Source: Afipia sp. (GTDB taxonomy: Bacteria > Pseudomonadota > Alphaproteobacteria > Rhizobiales > Xanthobacteraceae). From it: a stretch of 64,000 nt of DNA. Positions 9,899 to 20,535 of the stretch are shown here, in pieces. Both the position numbers and the translations under genes were made by a program. The stretch spans positions 1,240,001-1,304,000 of the forward strand of contig JAFKEQ010000003.1 in assembly GCA_017308575.1 (NCBI GenBank), read 5' to 3'. The first letter of the stretch is position 1; each line of letters starts with the position of its first letter. Below the pieces are notes generated by a model that was not told the DNA's origin, ran no database searches, and saw nothing but the letters and a program-made list of their open reading frames with translations.

Positions 9899-10941
9899 GC
9901 GGCGGCGCTCCAGGCGAATTCGCCAAAGGCATCGTGCAGCGAACGGCGCACGTGAGCCGGATCGGTTGCAGTCAGAATTGTTTGCCGCCAGCGCTTGAGA
10001 ACATCGGCGGATGCCGCGCTGCTGCTGGCCGCCACGTCGAGCGCCCAGCCGAGATGCTTGCGGGCATGGCGCAGGCCGACGCGCGCGCCATAGTGATCCA
10101 CCACCTCATCATACAGATCGCAGAGATAGCCGAGCTGGTGGTCAAGTCGCGGCGTCTTTTCCAGCGCGCCGCCATTCAGTCGCCGCGCGATCTGGCCGAG
10201 AAGCCAAGGCTGTCCCTGCGCGCCCCGCCCGACCATCACGGCATCGGCGCCGGATTGGTCGAGCGCCGTTTTCGCCCGTTCAAACGACGTGATGTCGCCA
10301 TTCACGACTACGGGAATATTCACGGCACTCTTCACGGCCCGCACCGCGGACCAGCTCGCATGGCCTTTGTAGAACTGGCAGCGCGTGCGTCCATGCACCG
10401 TGATGAGCCGAACCCCGGCCGCTTCCGCGCGGCGCGCCAATTCGGGAGCGTTGAGGGATTTGTCGTCCCAGCCAAGCCGCATCTTCAGCGTCACCGGCAC
10501 TTTGACCGCGGAGACCGTCGCATCGATCAGCCGCAACGCATGATCGAGATCGCGCATCAGCGCCGAGCCCGACTGACCGCCTGTCACATGGCGGGCCGGA
10601 CAGCCCATATTAATATCAATAATGTCTGCGCCCGCGGCTTCGGCGATGCGCGCACCCTCGGTCATCCAGTGCGTTTCGCAGCCGGCAAGCTGAACCACAT
10701 GCGGACCGATCCCGGCGGCTTCACACCGCAGAACCGACATCGGCCGCCCGCGCGCCAGATCGTCGCTGGCGGTCATTTCCGAGACGACAAGGCCGGCGCC
10801 GAGCTTCGCAGCCATCCGGCGGAACGGGGCATCGGTGATGCCGGACATCGGCGCAAGAAGAACGCGGTTCGCGAGTTCGACATCGCCAACCTTCAGTACA
10901 ACTTGAGGACTTCCGACTATCTCGTTCACCAAGCGTCTCAT
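9895..10941 (-). CDS. dusB: tRNA-dihydrouridine synthase DusB (NifR3)
   Basis: A 348-residue flavoenzyme of the Dus family that reduces uridine to dihydrouridine in the tRNA D-loop. The motifs [32 protein letters not shown] with its catalytic cysteine, [11 protein letters not shown] and [13 protein letters not shown] are typical of DusB. I chose the ATG at 10941 ([10 protein letters not shown]); a TTG at 10968 would add nine residues. It is the first gene of the dusB-ntrB-ntrC operon. Confidence 0.95.
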   Translation of the reverse strand: MRRLVNEIVGSPQVVLKVGDVELANRVLLAPMSGITDAPFRRMAAKLGAGLVVSEMTASDDLARGRPMSVLRCEAAGIGPHVVQLAGCETHWMTEGARIAEAAGADIIDINMGCPARHVTGGQSGSALMRDLDHALRLIDATVSAVKVPVTLKMRLGWDDKSLNAPELARRAEAAGVRLITVHGRTRCQFYKGHASWSAVRAVKSAVNIPVVVNGDITSFERAKTALDQSGADAVMVGRGAQGQPWLLGQIARRLNGGALEKTPRLDHQLGYLCDLYDEVVDHYGARVGLRHARKHLGWALDVAASSSAASADVLKRWRQTILTATDPAHVRRSLHDAFGEFAWSAAA

Positions 10942-10984
10942 TTTCTGATTTCGACCTTTGTCGCCCAATCGCGATAAATAGTCA

Positions 10985-10999
10985 GCTTATTTTATAAGC
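10985..10999. promoter_or_regulatory. Perfect AT-rich inverted repeat upstream of dusB-ntrBC
   Basis: GCTTAT, a TTT spacer and ATAAGC form a perfect inverted repeat 44-58 bases upstream of the chosen dusB start, in the gap between divergent dusB and ispDF. It stands out as AT-rich in GC-rich DNA. Its position fits an operator or an AT-rich promoter element, but I do not recognise it as a known binding site and cannot assign a regulator. Confidence 0.35.
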
Positions 11000-11183
11000 A
11001 CCAAATCAGCATGCACACACTTTAGCCAAAACCAAATCTTGCGCAAGTGCAGCGCAACAATTCTTCGGGATTCTTCACATCGCTGCGGAATCGTGCTGTT
11101 ACCCGCCGAATATGGTAACAGCAGCCCTCTTCTCCGGTCGCCGACATCCGGCCTAAGTCCTCTTCCTGGTTTCAGAATCGCTC

Positions 11184-12377
11184 ATGACGACGTCAAAACG
11201 GACCGCCGCCATCATCGTCGCCGCCGGCCGTGGCCTGCGCGCCGGAACCGGTGGCCCCAAGCAATACCGGACCATCGGGGGCAAGACCGTCCTCGCGCGA
11301 GCCATGGAGCCGTTCTGCACGCACCCGGATGTGTTCGCCGTCCAGCCGGTCCGCAATCCGGACGACGCCGATATTTTCGATCGGGCCGTCGAACATCTCA
11401 ACTATCAGGTGCCGGTCAATGGCGGCGCAACCCGGCAGGCATCTGTCCGGGCCGGTCTTGAGGCGCTCGCCGGTCAGGCGCCGGACATCGTCCTGATCCA
11501 TGACGCGGCCCGCGCCTTCGTGACGGACAAGGTGATCTCCCGCGCCATCGAGGCCGCGCTGATCACCGGTGCGGCGATTCCCGTCGTGCCCGTGACCGAT
11601 ACCGTGAAGGTGGTCGACGGCGCGGGTGCAATCACGGCCACACCGGATCGCGCGACCCTGCGGATCGCGCAGACGCCGCAGGCCTTCCGGTTCGACACCA
11701 TTCTGGAAGCGCACCGCCGCGCCGCGCGCGAGGGCCGCGACGATTTCACCGACGATGCCGCGATCGCCGAATGGGCGGGATTGACGGTTGCGACCTTTGA
11801 AGGCGATGTTGCCAACATGAAGCTGACCACACCGGAAGACTTTGCACGCGAGGAAGCGCGCCTCGGAGCGATGCTGGGCGATATCCGCACCGGCACCGGC
11901 TACGACGTGCATGCGCTGACCGAGGGCGATCATCTGATGCTGTGCGGCGTTCGCGTGCCGTTCACCAAAGGCTTTCTCGCCCATTCGGATGGCGACGTCG
12001 GCCTGCATGCGATCGTGGATGCGATCCTCGGCGCGCTGGCGGATGGCGACATCGGCTCGCACTTCCCGCCGAGCGATCCGAAATGGAAGGGCGCGGCGTC
12101 CGACCAGTTCCTGAAACATGCGGTCGGTCTGGTACATCAGCGCGGCGGTCGCATCGCCAATCTCGAAGTCACGATGATCTGCGAAGCGCCGAAGATCGGT
12201 CCGCTGCGCGAAGCCATGCGCGCGAAGATCGCGGAGATTACCGGGCTTCCCCAGTCGCGCGTGGCCGTGAAGGCGACCACCAGCGAACGGCTTGGCTTTA
12301 CGGGACGGCAGGAAGGCATCGCGGCGACCGCCGCCGCCACCATCCGTCTTCCCTGGGACGCGGACGGGAGTCTTTAA
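11184..12377 (+). CDS. ispDF: Bifunctional IspD/IspF isoprenoid enzyme
   Basis: A 397-residue fusion of two enzymes of the methylerythritol phosphate pathway. The first 230 or so residues are IspD (CDP-ME synthase), with [16 protein letters not shown] for CTP binding and [12 protein letters not shown]. The rest is IspF (MEcPP synthase), starting at about 236 with the metal-ligand segment GTGYDVHAL and continuing with [18 protein letters not shown]. It converts MEP to CDP-ME and, after IspE acts, CDP-ME-2-phosphate to MEcPP. The fused form is common in alphaproteobacteria. The cinA-like gene starts 1 base after its stop. Confidence 0.97.
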   Translation: MTTSKRTAAIIVAAGRGLRAGTGGPKQYRTIGGKTVLARAMEPFCTHPDVFAVQPVRNPDDADIFDRAVEHLNYQVPVNGGATRQASVRAGLEALAGQAPDIVLIHDAARAFVTDKVISRAIEAALITGAAIPVVPVTDTVKVVDGAGAITATPDRATLRIAQTPQAFRFDTILEAHRRAAREGRDDFTDDAAIAEWAGLTVATFEGDVANMKLTTPEDFAREEARLGAMLGDIRTGTGYDVHALTEGDHLMLCGVRVPFTKGFLAHSDGDVGLHAIVDAILGALADGDIGSHFPPSDPKWKGAASDQFLKHAVGLVHQRGGRIANLEVTMICEAPKIGPLREAMRAKIAEITGLPQSRVAVKATTSERLGFTGRQEGIAATAAATIRLPWDADGSL

Positions 12378-12378
12378 C

Positions 12379-13008
12379 ATGAGCGGCAGCGCAACCCGGG
12401 CCCTCTCCCGTTCGCTGCTGGATCTGTGCCGGATGCGCAAGCTGACGATTGCCACCGCCGAATCTTGCACCGGCGGCCTTGTCGCAGGCGCGCTGACCGA
12501 CATTCCCGGATCGTCCGATGTGATCGATCGCGGTTTCGTCACCTACTCCAACGAAGCCAAGCACCAGATGCTCGGCGTGGACACGTCGACGCTGGAGACC
12601 TTCGGCGCGGTGAGCAAGGAAACCGCGACCGCCATGGCGGTCGGAGCACTCGAACACGCGGACGCCGATCTTGCCGTCGCCATTACAGGTATTGCCGGTC
12701 CCGGCGGCGCGACGCCCGGAAAGCCGGTCGGTCTGGTGCACTTCGCGGTGGCCGCGCGTGACGGTCGCATCGCTCACAAGGAATTCCGTTTTGGAGCGGT
12801 TGGCCGCAGCAATGTTCGCGAGCAGTCGGTGGTCGAAGCGCTGAAAATGCTGATGGAGATGGCGCGCGGCCCGAAGCCGCCGGTCAAGAAGCGCCCGCGC
12901 GCGGCGGCCCATACACCGCATCCGCGCGTTTCTCGAACGCCGCGGCGAACCGCTGGAAAGCGGCGTCGAACATCGCGCCCATCATCACCGCGAGCATCCG
13001 ACTCTTGA
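12379..13008 (+). CDS. CinA C-terminal-type nicotinamide-nucleotide amidohydrolase
   Basis: A 209-residue protein whose first 165 or so residues are a CinA C-terminal (PncC-type) domain: TAESCTGGLVAG, YSNEAKHQMLG and ITGIAGPGGATPGKPVGLV. Such proteins deamidate nicotinamide mononucleotide to nicotinate mononucleotide in pyridine-nucleotide recycling. The ATG at 12379 follows ispDF by one base, indicating co-transcription. The last 45 residues are an Arg/Pro-rich tail that runs 125 bases into the 3' end of the convergent Coq10-like gene. This tail is not part of the family and may be a read-through after loss of an earlier stop. Confidence 0.88.
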   Translation: MSGSATRALSRSLLDLCRMRKLTIATAESCTGGLVAGALTDIPGSSDVIDRGFVTYSNEAKHQMLGVDTSTLETFGAVSKETATAMAVGALEHADADLAVAITGIAGPGGATPGKPVGLVHFAVAARDGRIAHKEFRFGAVGRSNVREQSVVEALKMLMEMARGPKPPVKKRPRAAAHTPHPRVSRTPRRTAGKRRRTSRPSSPRASDS

Positions 13009-13354
13009 ACTCGTAGGAAATGAAGAATCCGACATCGCAGGCGTCTTCCGCCTTCGCTTCAAACGTCCAGCGGTTTTCCAGCTTGCTGAACGGCCCCTGC
13101 AGATACTCGACAAGAATCTTCAGGTTCGGTTTGTCGAGAGTCACACGGCTGGTGAAGGTTTCGCGCACCACCTGAAACGACACCGTCATGTCGGCGACGA
13201 TCACTTCGCTGCCGTCAGGCTTCGGCGTGCGCTGGCGCACCTTCAGCGCCTGGCACATCGGCACGAATTCCGGATAGCGCTCGACGTCGGCCACAAGGTC
13301 GAACATCTTCTCTGCGCTGTGGCGGACACGGCGCTTGTTTGCGAATTGCGGCAT
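12884..13354 (-). CDS. Coq10/RatA-type START-domain protein
   Basis: A 156-residue member of the polyketide cyclase/START superfamily closest to Coq10/RatA: HSAEKMFDLVADVERYPEFVPMC at the N terminus in pieces, then SFQVVRETFTSRV, LQGPFSKLENRW and ISYEFKSRMLAVMMG. Coq10 binds ubiquinone and is needed for its function in respiration. The E. coli relative RatA was reported to interfere with ribosome subunit joining. In alphaproteobacteria it is usually found next to lipA, as here, with a 9-base gap after lipA. The lipid-binding role is inferred from family. The 3' end overlaps the convergent CinA-like frame. Confidence 0.87.
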   Translation of the reverse strand: MPQFANKRRVRHSAEKMFDLVADVERYPEFVPMCQALKVRQRTPKPDGSEVIVADMTVSFQVVRETFTSRVTLDKPNLKILVEYLQGPFSKLENRWTFEAKAEDACDVGFFISYEFKSRMLAVMMGAMFDAAFQRFAAAFEKRADAVYGPPRAGAS

Positions 13355-13363
13355 CGAAACGGA

Positions 13364-14323
13364 CTAACGGTTTGCGGCTGCGCGCGCCGCCTGCAGCTTG
13401 GCAAAATCCTCGCCTGCATGATGCGAGGAGCGCGTCAGCGGGCTGGCCGAAACCATGAGGAATCCCTTGGTGTAGGCCACCTTCTCGTAACCGCCGAACT
13501 CTTCGGGCGTCACGTAGCGCATCACCGCGTGATGCTTGAGGCTCGGCTGCAGATACTGGCCGATGGTGAGGAAATCGACGTCGGCCGAACGCAGGTCGTC
13601 CATCACCTGCAGCACCTCATGACGCTCTTCACCGAGGCCGACCATGATGCCGGACTTGGTGAAGATGGTCGGATCGATTTCCTTGACCCGCTGCAGCAGC
13701 CGGATCGAATGGAAGTAACGCGCGCCGGGTCGCACTGTCAGGTAACGCGACGGCACGGTTTCCAGATTGTGGTTGAACACGTCGGGCTTCGCGGCGACGA
13801 CCTGCTCCAGCGCACCGTCCTTGCGCAGGAAATCGGGCGTGAGAATCTCGATCGTCGTGGTCGGGCAACTCGCGCGAATGGCGCGGATGGTCCTTGCGAA
13901 ATGATCCGCACCGCCGTCGGCGAGATCGTCGCGATCGACTGACGTGATCACCACGTGATGCAGGCCGAGCTTCTGCACGGCGAGTGCGACATGCTCCGGC
14001 TCGGACGTATCGAGCGCATTGGGCAGGCCGGTCTTGACGTTGCAGAACGCGCAGGCACGGGTGCAGGTGTCACCCATGATCATGAAGGTGGCGTGCTTCT
14101 TGTCCCAGCACTCGCCGATGTTCGGGCAGCCCGCTTCCTCGCACACCGTGACGAGGCCGTTCTCTTTCACGATGTTGCGGGTGTTGGCATAGCCGCGCGA
14201 GGTCGGCGCGCGCACGCGAATCCAGTCGGGCTTGGCCGGCGACTTGGCGTCGGGCCGGTTTACCTTCTCCGGGTGACGCGGCCGCACCTGATTGGGCGAC
14301 ACCGTATCGATCAGAACAACCAT
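13364..14323 (-). CDS. lipA: Lipoyl synthase
   Basis: A 319-residue radical-SAM enzyme that inserts two sulfurs into octanoyl groups on E2 subunits and GcvH. Both iron-sulfur clusters are visible: the auxiliary-cluster motif [12 protein letters not shown] and the radical-SAM motif CTRACAFC. The C-terminal RSS segment, which supplies a serine ligand to the auxiliary cluster, is present ([12 protein letters not shown]). It is followed directly by the Coq10-like gene in the same direction. Confidence 0.97.
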   Translation of the reverse strand: MVVLIDTVSPNQVRPRHPEKVNRPDAKSPAKPDWIRVRAPTSRGYANTRNIVKENGLVTVCEEAGCPNIGECWDKKHATFMIMGDTCTRACAFCNVKTGLPNALDTSEPEHVALAVQKLGLHHVVITSVDRDDLADGGADHFARTIRAIRASCPTTTIEILTPDFLRKDGALEQVVAAKPDVFNHNLETVPSRYLTVRPGARYFHSIRLLQRVKEIDPTIFTKSGIMVGLGEERHEVLQVMDDLRSADVDFLTIGQYLQPSLKHHAVMRYVTPEEFGGYEKVAYTKGFLMVSASPLTRSSHHAGEDFAKLQAARAAANR

Positions 14324-14402
14324 GAAAAGCCTGCGATTTCCTGCAACTTACGTAAGCCCCTCAGGGTCTTGGCGCAAGCCGGGTGCATCGTGATAGGCTG
14401 GA

Positions 14403-15059
14403 ATGAATATCACGTTTCCAGACCATCCCGTATGGCTTCCCGAGCGTATCCCCTGCCCGCAAATGGCTGACCTGCTATCCCTTGCCCCATTGGGCCGCCC
14501 GCTGACGAAAAAATTCTTCGCGCGCAGTGTCCATGAGGTCGCGCCCGATCTGATCGGGGCGACGCTGCTGGTCGATGGCGTCGGCGGAATCATTGTCGAG
14601 GTCGAGGCCTATCACCACACCGATCCGGCGGCGCATTCCTATCGTGGGCCGACGCCGCGCAACATGGTGATGTTCGGGCCGCCCGGCTTTCTCTACGTCT
14701 ATCGCTCCTACGGTATTCACTGGTGCATGAATTTCGTCTGCGAGAAGGAAGGTTCGGCCAGCGCGGTGCTGGTTCGGGCGATTGAACCGACTCACGGCAT
14801 CGCGGCAATGCGCCGGCGGCGCCGACAACAGGACGAGCGTATGCTCTGCTCCGGTCCCGGCAAGGTCTGCGAGGCATTGGCGGTCAGCAACAAGCACAAC
14901 ACGCTCGTGCTCGATGCGCCGCCGATCGCGCTTTATGCACGCCCGCGGAAACCCGACATTGTCGCCGGCATCCGCATCGGCATCACCAAGGCGGTGGAGC
15001 TGCCGTGGCGCTACGGATTGAGAGGCTCGCGCTTCCTCAGCAAGCCGTTTCCGGGATGA
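14403..15059 (+). CDS. DNA-3-methyladenine glycosylase (AAG/Mpg family)
   Basis: A 218-residue protein of the alkyladenine glycosylase family, which removes alkylated purines at the first step of base excision repair. Signatures are [18 protein letters not shown] (with the catalytic glutamate region), [21 protein letters not shown] and [11 protein letters not shown]. The start at 14403 has AGG about 5 bases upstream. An ATG at 14463 ([10 protein letters not shown]) would give 198 residues, nearer the family's usual length, and cannot be excluded. It is divergent from lipA and stands alone. Confidence 0.9.
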   Translation: MNITFPDHPVWLPERIPCPQMADLLSLAPLGRPLTKKFFARSVHEVAPDLIGATLLVDGVGGIIVEVEAYHHTDPAAHSYRGPTPRNMVMFGPPGFLYVYRSYGIHWCMNFVCEKEGSASAVLVRAIEPTHGIAAMRRRRRQQDERMLCSGPGKVCEALAVSNKHNTLVLDAPPIALYARPRKPDIVAGIRIGITKAVELPWRYGLRGSRFLSKPFPG

Positions 15060-15227
15060 GGCGAAACGGCGGCAAACCTCGCTGCAAAAGGCCGAACGGT
15101 GACGGGATTGCGATATGCAGCCGAAACCCATTCCTTGTCCGCCTCCAACCTGAGCGATGCTGATCCGTCATGGCTTGCCGCCGGAGCGTGCATCCATCAA
15201 GCCGCAGGCATGCGCCGTGCGACTGGC

Positions 15228-16394
15228 TCAGGCCGGCCGCTTCGACAGGTCAGTCATCAGCGGAAGCACGAAGATAAACAGTGCGGTGATAGCCACCGGA
15301 ATGAACGCGAACGCCGGATTCTGCGTCGCGTCCCACATCATGCCGCCGATGATCGAGATCACCATCGCGACGCTGTAGCCGATGGCAAACATCCCGGCCG
15401 AGGTGCGCGGCACATCGGCCGCCGGGATTAGCAACGCCGGCAGCGCGAGCACCAGCGTCAGCACGATCGCGCAGGAGCAGCCGATCAGCGCGGCACCGCC
15501 GACCACCGTCCATACCGACGTGGTCAGCACAATTCCGGCGAGGCCGAGCAAAGCGAAAATGCCCGCGCACAACAGCGGCGCTTTCTTGCGTTCCCAGCGG
15601 GTCGACATCACCAGCAGCAGGAACGATCCCGGCAACTGCCCGACGTTGAGCGCCGTCAGCGCAGGCGCGATCCGATCGGTCTGGTCCGCATGCAGCAGAA
15701 AACCGGGCAGGAAGGCATTGGTGCAGAAATAGAGCTGGTTCGCGCCGCTCATGATGAGGCCGAGTTTCCAGAGCAGCGGGTCGCGCCAGTTGGGCATCCA
15801 GTGCTTCGGCCGCGTGACGGCGGCGCCGCTGCCGCCGGGCTGGAATAGAAAAATGATCAGCGCGATACACAGCAGCGGAATCGACCACAGCGCGAGGCTG
15901 GCACGCCATCCGCCCGCCAGCGACAGGGCGATGCCCGCGAGAACGACCGGAAAGATTTCGCCGAACAGAAGCCCGTTGGTATAGACCGCCGTGGCGAAGC
16001 CGATCCGCTGCGGCATCCACTGGTTCACCGTCGGCGGCAAGGCGGGCTGCATCACCGCGACGCCGGCCGCCATCAGGACAGTCGCGCCATAGAGTGTGAG
16101 CGCATCCAGCGCGAGACCGCGCAGCGCCGAGCCTGCCGCGGCAATCACCAGCCCGATGATGAGCGCGGGCACAGCGCCGACGCGCGCGATCAGGAGCGAG
16201 CCCGGGATCGCGACAAGTCCGAACAGGAACACCGGGATCGCGTTGAGAATCCCGACCTGCGTTCCGGTCAGTTTCAGATCGAGAATGATCAGCGCGAGAA
16301 CCGGCGGCACCGCAAGGATCGACAGCCGCAGCCCGTTCCCGGCCAGCCAGAGGAGCGTGAGCCCCCGCAACGACGACGACTGCGATGAGGTCAC
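15228..16394 (-). CDS. MFS transporter, CynX/NimT-like
   Basis: A 388-residue hydrophobic protein with about twelve predicted membrane helices in two halves, typical of the major facilitator superfamily. The N-terminal half ([32 protein letters not shown]) resembles the CynX/NimT group of small-solute transporters. The substrate cannot be told from sequence. The GTG start at 16394 overlaps the valS stop as GTGA, so it is probably translated from the valS mRNA. The pairing does not suggest a shared function. Confidence 0.85.
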   Translation of the reverse strand: MTSSQSSSLRGLTLLWLAGNGLRLSILAVPPVLALIILDLKLTGTQVGILNAIPVFLFGLVAIPGSLLIARVGAVPALIIGLVIAAAGSALRGLALDALTLYGATVLMAAGVAVMQPALPPTVNQWMPQRIGFATAVYTNGLLFGEIFPVVLAGIALSLAGGWRASLALWSIPLLCIALIIFLFQPGGSGAAVTRPKHWMPNWRDPLLWKLGLIMSGANQLYFCTNAFLPGFLLHADQTDRIAPALTALNVGQLPGSFLLLVMSTRWERKKAPLLCAGIFALLGLAGIVLTTSVWTVVGGAALIGCSCAIVLTLVLALPALLIPAADVPRTSAGMFAIGYSVAMVISIIGGMMWDATQNPAFAFIPVAITALFIFVLPLMTDLSKRPA

Positions 16395-19255
16395 GCGACG
16401 TCCTTTAGCCGTTCGAGGGCTTCGAGGATTTTCGTCTTGCGGGTTTCCGCTTCCTCACGCTTCTCGCGCTGTTCGTCGATCACGTCTTCCGGCGCATTGG
16501 CGACGAACTTCTCGTTGGACAGCTTGGCGTCGACACGCGCGATGTCGGCTTGCGCCTTCGCAAGCTCCTTGTCGAGACGTGCCTTCTCCGCGCCGAGATC
16601 GATCACGCCCTTGAGCGGGATCGCGGCCACCTCGCCGCGCACCAGCAGTTGCACCGAACCATCCGGCGCGCGATCGGCAAATGAAATCTCGCCGAGCCGC
16701 GCCAGACGCTTCATCACGTCACTCCAGCGTTCCGCGCGCGCCCTGATGTCGTCCGATGCGCCGACCAGCACCAGCGGAAACAGCGTCGCGGGCGGGATGT
16801 TCATTTCGGCGCGCAGCGAACGGATCGACGAAACGAGATCGATCAGCCAGCCGATTTCGGATTCGGCGGCGGGATCGCTGAACTGTTCGGCTTCGCGCGG
16901 CAGCGCGGCCATGCCGGAGACGGCCAGCGGATCGCCCGCGGCGGCCACGGCCATCACAGCCGCCATGTCGGGTCCGGGCTTCAGCGGCCATTCCGCCAGA
17001 GCCAGCAGTCCGGACCGCGTCGCGGTCACGCCCCACAGTTCTTCGGTGAGGAACGGCATGAACGGATGCAGCAGCTTGAGGATTTCGTCGCGCGCCCACG
17101 CGATGCTGGCCTGCGTCTCCGCCTTCGCGGGACTGTCCGGCCCCATCAGGACGGGCTTCGCCAGTTCAAGATACCAGTCGCAGAACACGTTCCAGACGAA
17201 GCGGTACATCGCGCCCGCCGCATCGTTGAAGCGATAGGCCTGGATCGCGTCGGTGACTTCGCGCGTGGCGCGCGCGGTCTCGTGTGCGATCCAGCGGTTC
17301 AGCGTCTCTTTCGTTGCCGATGGATCGAAACCATCCACCAGCGCGCAGCCGTTCATTTCGGCGAAGCGCGAGGCGTTCCACAGCTTGGTTGCGAAGTTGC
17401 GATAGCCCTCGACGCGCTGGGTCGAGAGCTTGATATCGCGGCCCTGCGCCGCCATCGCCGCCAGCGTGAAGCGTAGCGCGTCCGCGCCGTAGTCGTCGAT
17501 CAGATGCAGCGGATCGATGACGTTGCCTTTCGACTTCGACATCTTCGCGCCCTTCTCGTCGCGGACGAGGGCGTGGATGTAGACGGTCGGGAACGGCACG
17601 TCCTTCATGAAGTGGATGCCCATCATCATCATGCGGGCGACCCAGAAGAAGATGATGTCGAAGCCGGTGACGAGGACGTTGGTCGGATAGTAGCGATTCA
17701 CATCGACGTCAGTGTCGGGCCAGCCGAGCGTGGAGAACGGCCACAGCGCCGACGAGAACCAGGTGTCGAGCACGTCTTCGTCGCGGGTGATGAAGCCGTC
17801 GCGCTTCGCAGCGTCGCGCGCCATCTCTTCGCCCTGCTCCGGCGTGATGACGCCCTGCTCAACGTAATAGCCGAGCGCCTTGCCGACCGCTTCGTCCTCG
17901 GTTTCGGCGACGAACACCTTGCCGTCCGGTCCGTACCATGCCGGGATCTGGTGACCCCACCAGAGCTGGCGCGAGATGCACCACGGCTGGATGTTCTCCA
18001 TCCACTCGAAGTAGGTCTTTTCCCAGTTCTTCGGCACGAAGGTGGTCTCGCCGCCGCGCACCGCCGCGATCGCGGGTTCGGCCAGCGTCTTCGCGTCGAC
18101 ATACCACTGGTCGGTGAGGAACGGTTCGATCACGACGCCGGAGCGGTCGCCGTGCGGGACCATGTGGGTGTTGGGCTCAATCTTCTCGAGGAAGCCGGCC
18201 TCTTCCAGCTTCGCGACGATCAGCTTGCGCGCGGCAAAGCGATCCTTGCCATGCAGTTCTTCCGCGAAGATCAAGGACGCTTCCGGCAGGTCACGCAGAT
18301 AGTCCTCGTTGGCGGACAGCGTCAGGCGCGCTTCCTGATCGAGCACACTGATCGACGGCAGGTTGTGCCGCTTGCCGACCTCGAAGTCGTTGAAGTCGTG
18401 CGCGGGCGTGATCTTCACCGCGCCCGAGCCCTTCTCCGGGTCGGAATACTCGTCGGCGACGATCGGAATGAGGCGGCCGACCAGCGGCACCACGGCAAAG
18501 CTGCCGACCACATCCTTGTAGCGCTCGTCCTCCGGGTTCACCGCGATCGCGGTGTCGCCGAGCATGGTTTCGGGGCGCGTGGTCGCGACCACGATGAAGG
18601 TCGCGGGATTTTCGGGGTCGAAGCTGACGCCTTCCAGCGGATAGCGCAGATGCCAGAGATGGCCCTTCACCTCGGTCTGCTGCACTTCGAGATCGGAGAT
18701 CGCGGTGAGCAGCTTCGGGTCCCAGTTGACCAGCCGCTTGTCCTTGTAGATCAGGCCCTGCGCGTAAAGCTCGACGAACACCTTGGCGACCGCGCGCGAC
18801 AGGCCTTCGTCCATGGTGAAGCGCTCGCGCGACCAGTCGCAGGACGCGCCGAGGCGCTTCAACTGGTTGACGATGGTGCCGCCGGATTCCGCCTTCCACT
18901 GCCAGACGCGCTCAAGAAACTTGGCGCGGCCCATGTCGCGGCGGCCCGGCTCCTTGCGTTCCATCAACTGCCGCTCGACCACCATCTGGGTCGCGATGCC
19001 CGCGTGGTCGGTGCCCGGCTGCCAGAGCACGTCGCGACCGCGCATGCGCTCGAACCGGCAGAGAATGTCCTGCAGCGTGTTGTTGAGCGCGTGGCCCATG
19101 TGCAGCGAGCCGGTGACGTTCGGCGGCGGAATCACGATCGTGAACGGCTCGGCGTCCTTGCGTTCCGGCCGTCCGGCCTTGAACGCGCCGGCGTCGTCCC
19201 ACGCGCGGGCGATACGGTTCTCGATCTCGGCGGGCTGGTAGTTTTTCTCGATCAT
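16391..19255 (-). CDS. valS: Valyl-tRNA synthetase
   Basis: A 954-residue class I synthetase charging tRNA-Val. The HIGH signature appears as HMGH (52-55, after PPPNVTGSL) and the KMSKS loop as KMSKSKGN at about residue 570. The editing domain includes [17 protein letters not shown]. The C terminus carries the Val-RS coiled coil ([20 protein letters not shown]). I chose the ATG at 19255 ([12 protein letters not shown]); the frame also has a GTG one codon earlier. The order DUF2497 gene then valS is conserved in alphaproteobacteria. Confidence 0.98.
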   Translation of the reverse strand: MIEKNYQPAEIENRIARAWDDAGAFKAGRPERKDAEPFTIVIPPPNVTGSLHMGHALNNTLQDILCRFERMRGRDVLWQPGTDHAGIATQMVVERQLMERKEPGRRDMGRAKFLERVWQWKAESGGTIVNQLKRLGASCDWSRERFTMDEGLSRAVAKVFVELYAQGLIYKDKRLVNWDPKLLTAISDLEVQQTEVKGHLWHLRYPLEGVSFDPENPATFIVVATTRPETMLGDTAIAVNPEDERYKDVVGSFAVVPLVGRLIPIVADEYSDPEKGSGAVKITPAHDFNDFEVGKRHNLPSISVLDQEARLTLSANEDYLRDLPEASLIFAEELHGKDRFAARKLIVAKLEEAGFLEKIEPNTHMVPHGDRSGVVIEPFLTDQWYVDAKTLAEPAIAAVRGGETTFVPKNWEKTYFEWMENIQPWCISRQLWWGHQIPAWYGPDGKVFVAETEDEAVGKALGYYVEQGVITPEQGEEMARDAAKRDGFITRDEDVLDTWFSSALWPFSTLGWPDTDVDVNRYYPTNVLVTGFDIIFFWVARMMMMGIHFMKDVPFPTVYIHALVRDEKGAKMSKSKGNVIDPLHLIDDYGADALRFTLAAMAAQGRDIKLSTQRVEGYRNFATKLWNASRFAEMNGCALVDGFDPSATKETLNRWIAHETARATREVTDAIQAYRFNDAAGAMYRFVWNVFCDWYLELAKPVLMGPDSPAKAETQASIAWARDEILKLLHPFMPFLTEELWGVTATRSGLLALAEWPLKPGPDMAAVMAVAAAGDPLAVSGMAALPREAEQFSDPAAESEIGWLIDLVSSIRSLRAEMNIPPATLFPLVLVGASDDIRARAERWSDVMKRLARLGEISFADRAPDGSVQLLVRGEVAAIPLKGVIDLGAEKARLDKELAKAQADIARVDAKLSNEKFVANAPEDVIDEQREKREEAETRKTKILEALERLKDVA

Positions 19256-19369
19256 CACACTGCAATCAAAAAGGAGATGTCTGCGCTAGAAACGCGCCAC
19301 CGCGGCGCGAGTCAACCGCCGGAGCTGAACAGCTCATATACCGGAAAAATAAGGTAAAAAGGCCGGAAA

Positions 19370-20179
19370 TCAGCGGCCGCGCGAGACCCGCTCGATCTCG
19401 GCCTTGACGATCCGCTCCACCAGATTGGGGAGATTGTCGTCGAGCCAGGATTTCAGCATCGGCCGCAGCATTTCCTTGACGAGATCCTCAAGGGTCCGGG
19501 CGTTGTTGCTGAGAACCGTGTTGGCCAGCGCATTGAAGGCGGATTCCACGGCATTGACCGTGGTACCGGACAGAATCTGCTGCGAGGGCGACAACGGCTG
19601 GTCACGCGGCGGAAGCGGCGCGCGGCTGAGCGGCGCGCCCTGTTCCATCACTGGCGCGCGAGCGCTGGCGGCCGGGGCCACCGGTGTTTCGGTGAACTCC
19701 AGATCGTCTTCCGGCTCGATCATGTTGAACGAGGTTGCCGGTGCTTCAGGCACCGCCATCTGCTCGGTCAGTTCAAAAACATCGGCATCGGCTTCTTCCA
19801 CCTTCGGCGCAGCGGCCGGCGCCGGCGCATCGAAGCTGGCCAGCATCGCGTCGATATCGGCCTGGCTGTTCTTTGCCGCGGGTGCCGCAGCCGGCGGAGC
19901 CGATGCCTGCGGGCGCGCCGGTGCAATCCTGGACGGCGGAATGCCGGTCATCGCCGGACGCGTAGCAGCAGCGGCCGGCTTTGCCGGTTCGACTTTTGGC
20001 AGTTCGGTTTTCGCAGGAGCAGCCGTCGCAGGAGCAGCCATCGCAGGAGCAGTCTTGGGAGACGCCGCGGGAGCGGCGGCCGCCGCGGCAGGCTTGGCTT
20101 CGTCATCGGAGATGATGCGCCTGATCGACGCGAGAATCTCCTCCATCGAGGGCTCCTGCGCCTTTGCCGGTTGCGTCAT
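19370..20179 (-). CDS. PopZ-like polar organising protein (DUF2497)
   Basis: A 269-residue protein with the PopZ/DUF2497 plan: a short N-terminal helix (SMEEILASIRRIISDDE), a long low-complexity Ala/Pro-rich middle (about 35-190), and a C-terminal helical oligomerisation region (LEDLVKEMLRPMLKSWLDDN, then LVERIVKAEIERVS). PopZ of Caulobacter forms a polar network that anchors the chromosome origin; here the same role is inferred. The ATG at 20179 has GTGGAG at suitable spacing upstream; a GTG at 20191 is the alternative. It lies upstream of valS on the same strand. Confidence 0.88.
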   Translation of the reverse strand: MTQPAKAQEPSMEEILASIRRIISDDEAKPAAAAAAPAASPKTAPAMAAPATAAPAKTELPKVEPAKPAAAATRPAMTGIPPSRIAPARPQASAPPAAAPAAKNSQADIDAMLASFDAPAPAAAPKVEEADADVFELTEQMAVPEAPATSFNMIEPEDDLEFTETPVAPAASARAPVMEQGAPLSRAPLPPRDQPLSPSQQILSGTTVNAVESAFNALANTVLSNNARTLEDLVKEMLRPMLKSWLDDNLPNLVERIVKAEIERVSRGR

Positions 20180-20535
20180 CTGCGACTCCACGTCATCGGC
20201 TGCCAGATCGATAGACCTGTTTCAAGCCGCACTCACTGCCCCGAATCGCCGGGCGATCCTTGAGAACGGTATGTCATGGCAACAAGTGATTGCAAGCAAC
20301 GCCCTGCCCGCACGGCCGGTTGATCACAGTGCTGATGAATGCATCGCGAACGCGGCGGAGTGTAGTGGATCAGGATGCTTGTCTCACCGCGTCGTCCCGG
20401 CGAATGCCGGGACCCATAACCACCGAATATGGTGATGATGCCGAAGAGGGTTGCTCCGCGATCGCATCAAGAACGATGACGCAGGGAGTATGGGTCCCGG
20501 CATTCGCCGGGACGACACTGCAACTGTCGCTCGCG
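20180..20535. other. Intergenic gap between tolC and the PopZ-like gene
   Basis: This 356-base gap holds no convincing gene. Its main content is a pair of inverted 28-base repeats (20391-20418 and 20489-20516). The open frames crossing it are translations of the repeat and of the tolC antisense strand. Confidence 0.6.
20391..20516. repeat. Inverted palindromic repeat unit, GTCCCGGC family
   Basis: The 28 bases at 20391-20418 (beginning GTCGTCCCGGCGAATGCCGG) recur as an exact reverse complement at 20489-20516, with about 70 bases between. Each arm is itself a short palindrome (CCCGGCGAATGCCGGG). Such elements are widely scattered in Bradyrhizobium-type genomes, and their translation gives the familiar VPAFAGT string. 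Transcribed, the unit would form a long hairpin after the tolC stop, where it could act as a terminator or mRNA-end stabiliser. Confidence 0.85.

Noticed and set aside
15060..15227. Small frames between the glycosylase and MFS genes
   Set aside because: They overlap other genes in antisense or lack any coding character.
17504..19357. A plus-strand open frame of 617 codons opposite valS
   Set aside because: Same reason: a low-complexity charged translation opposite a conserved synthetase with intact motifs.
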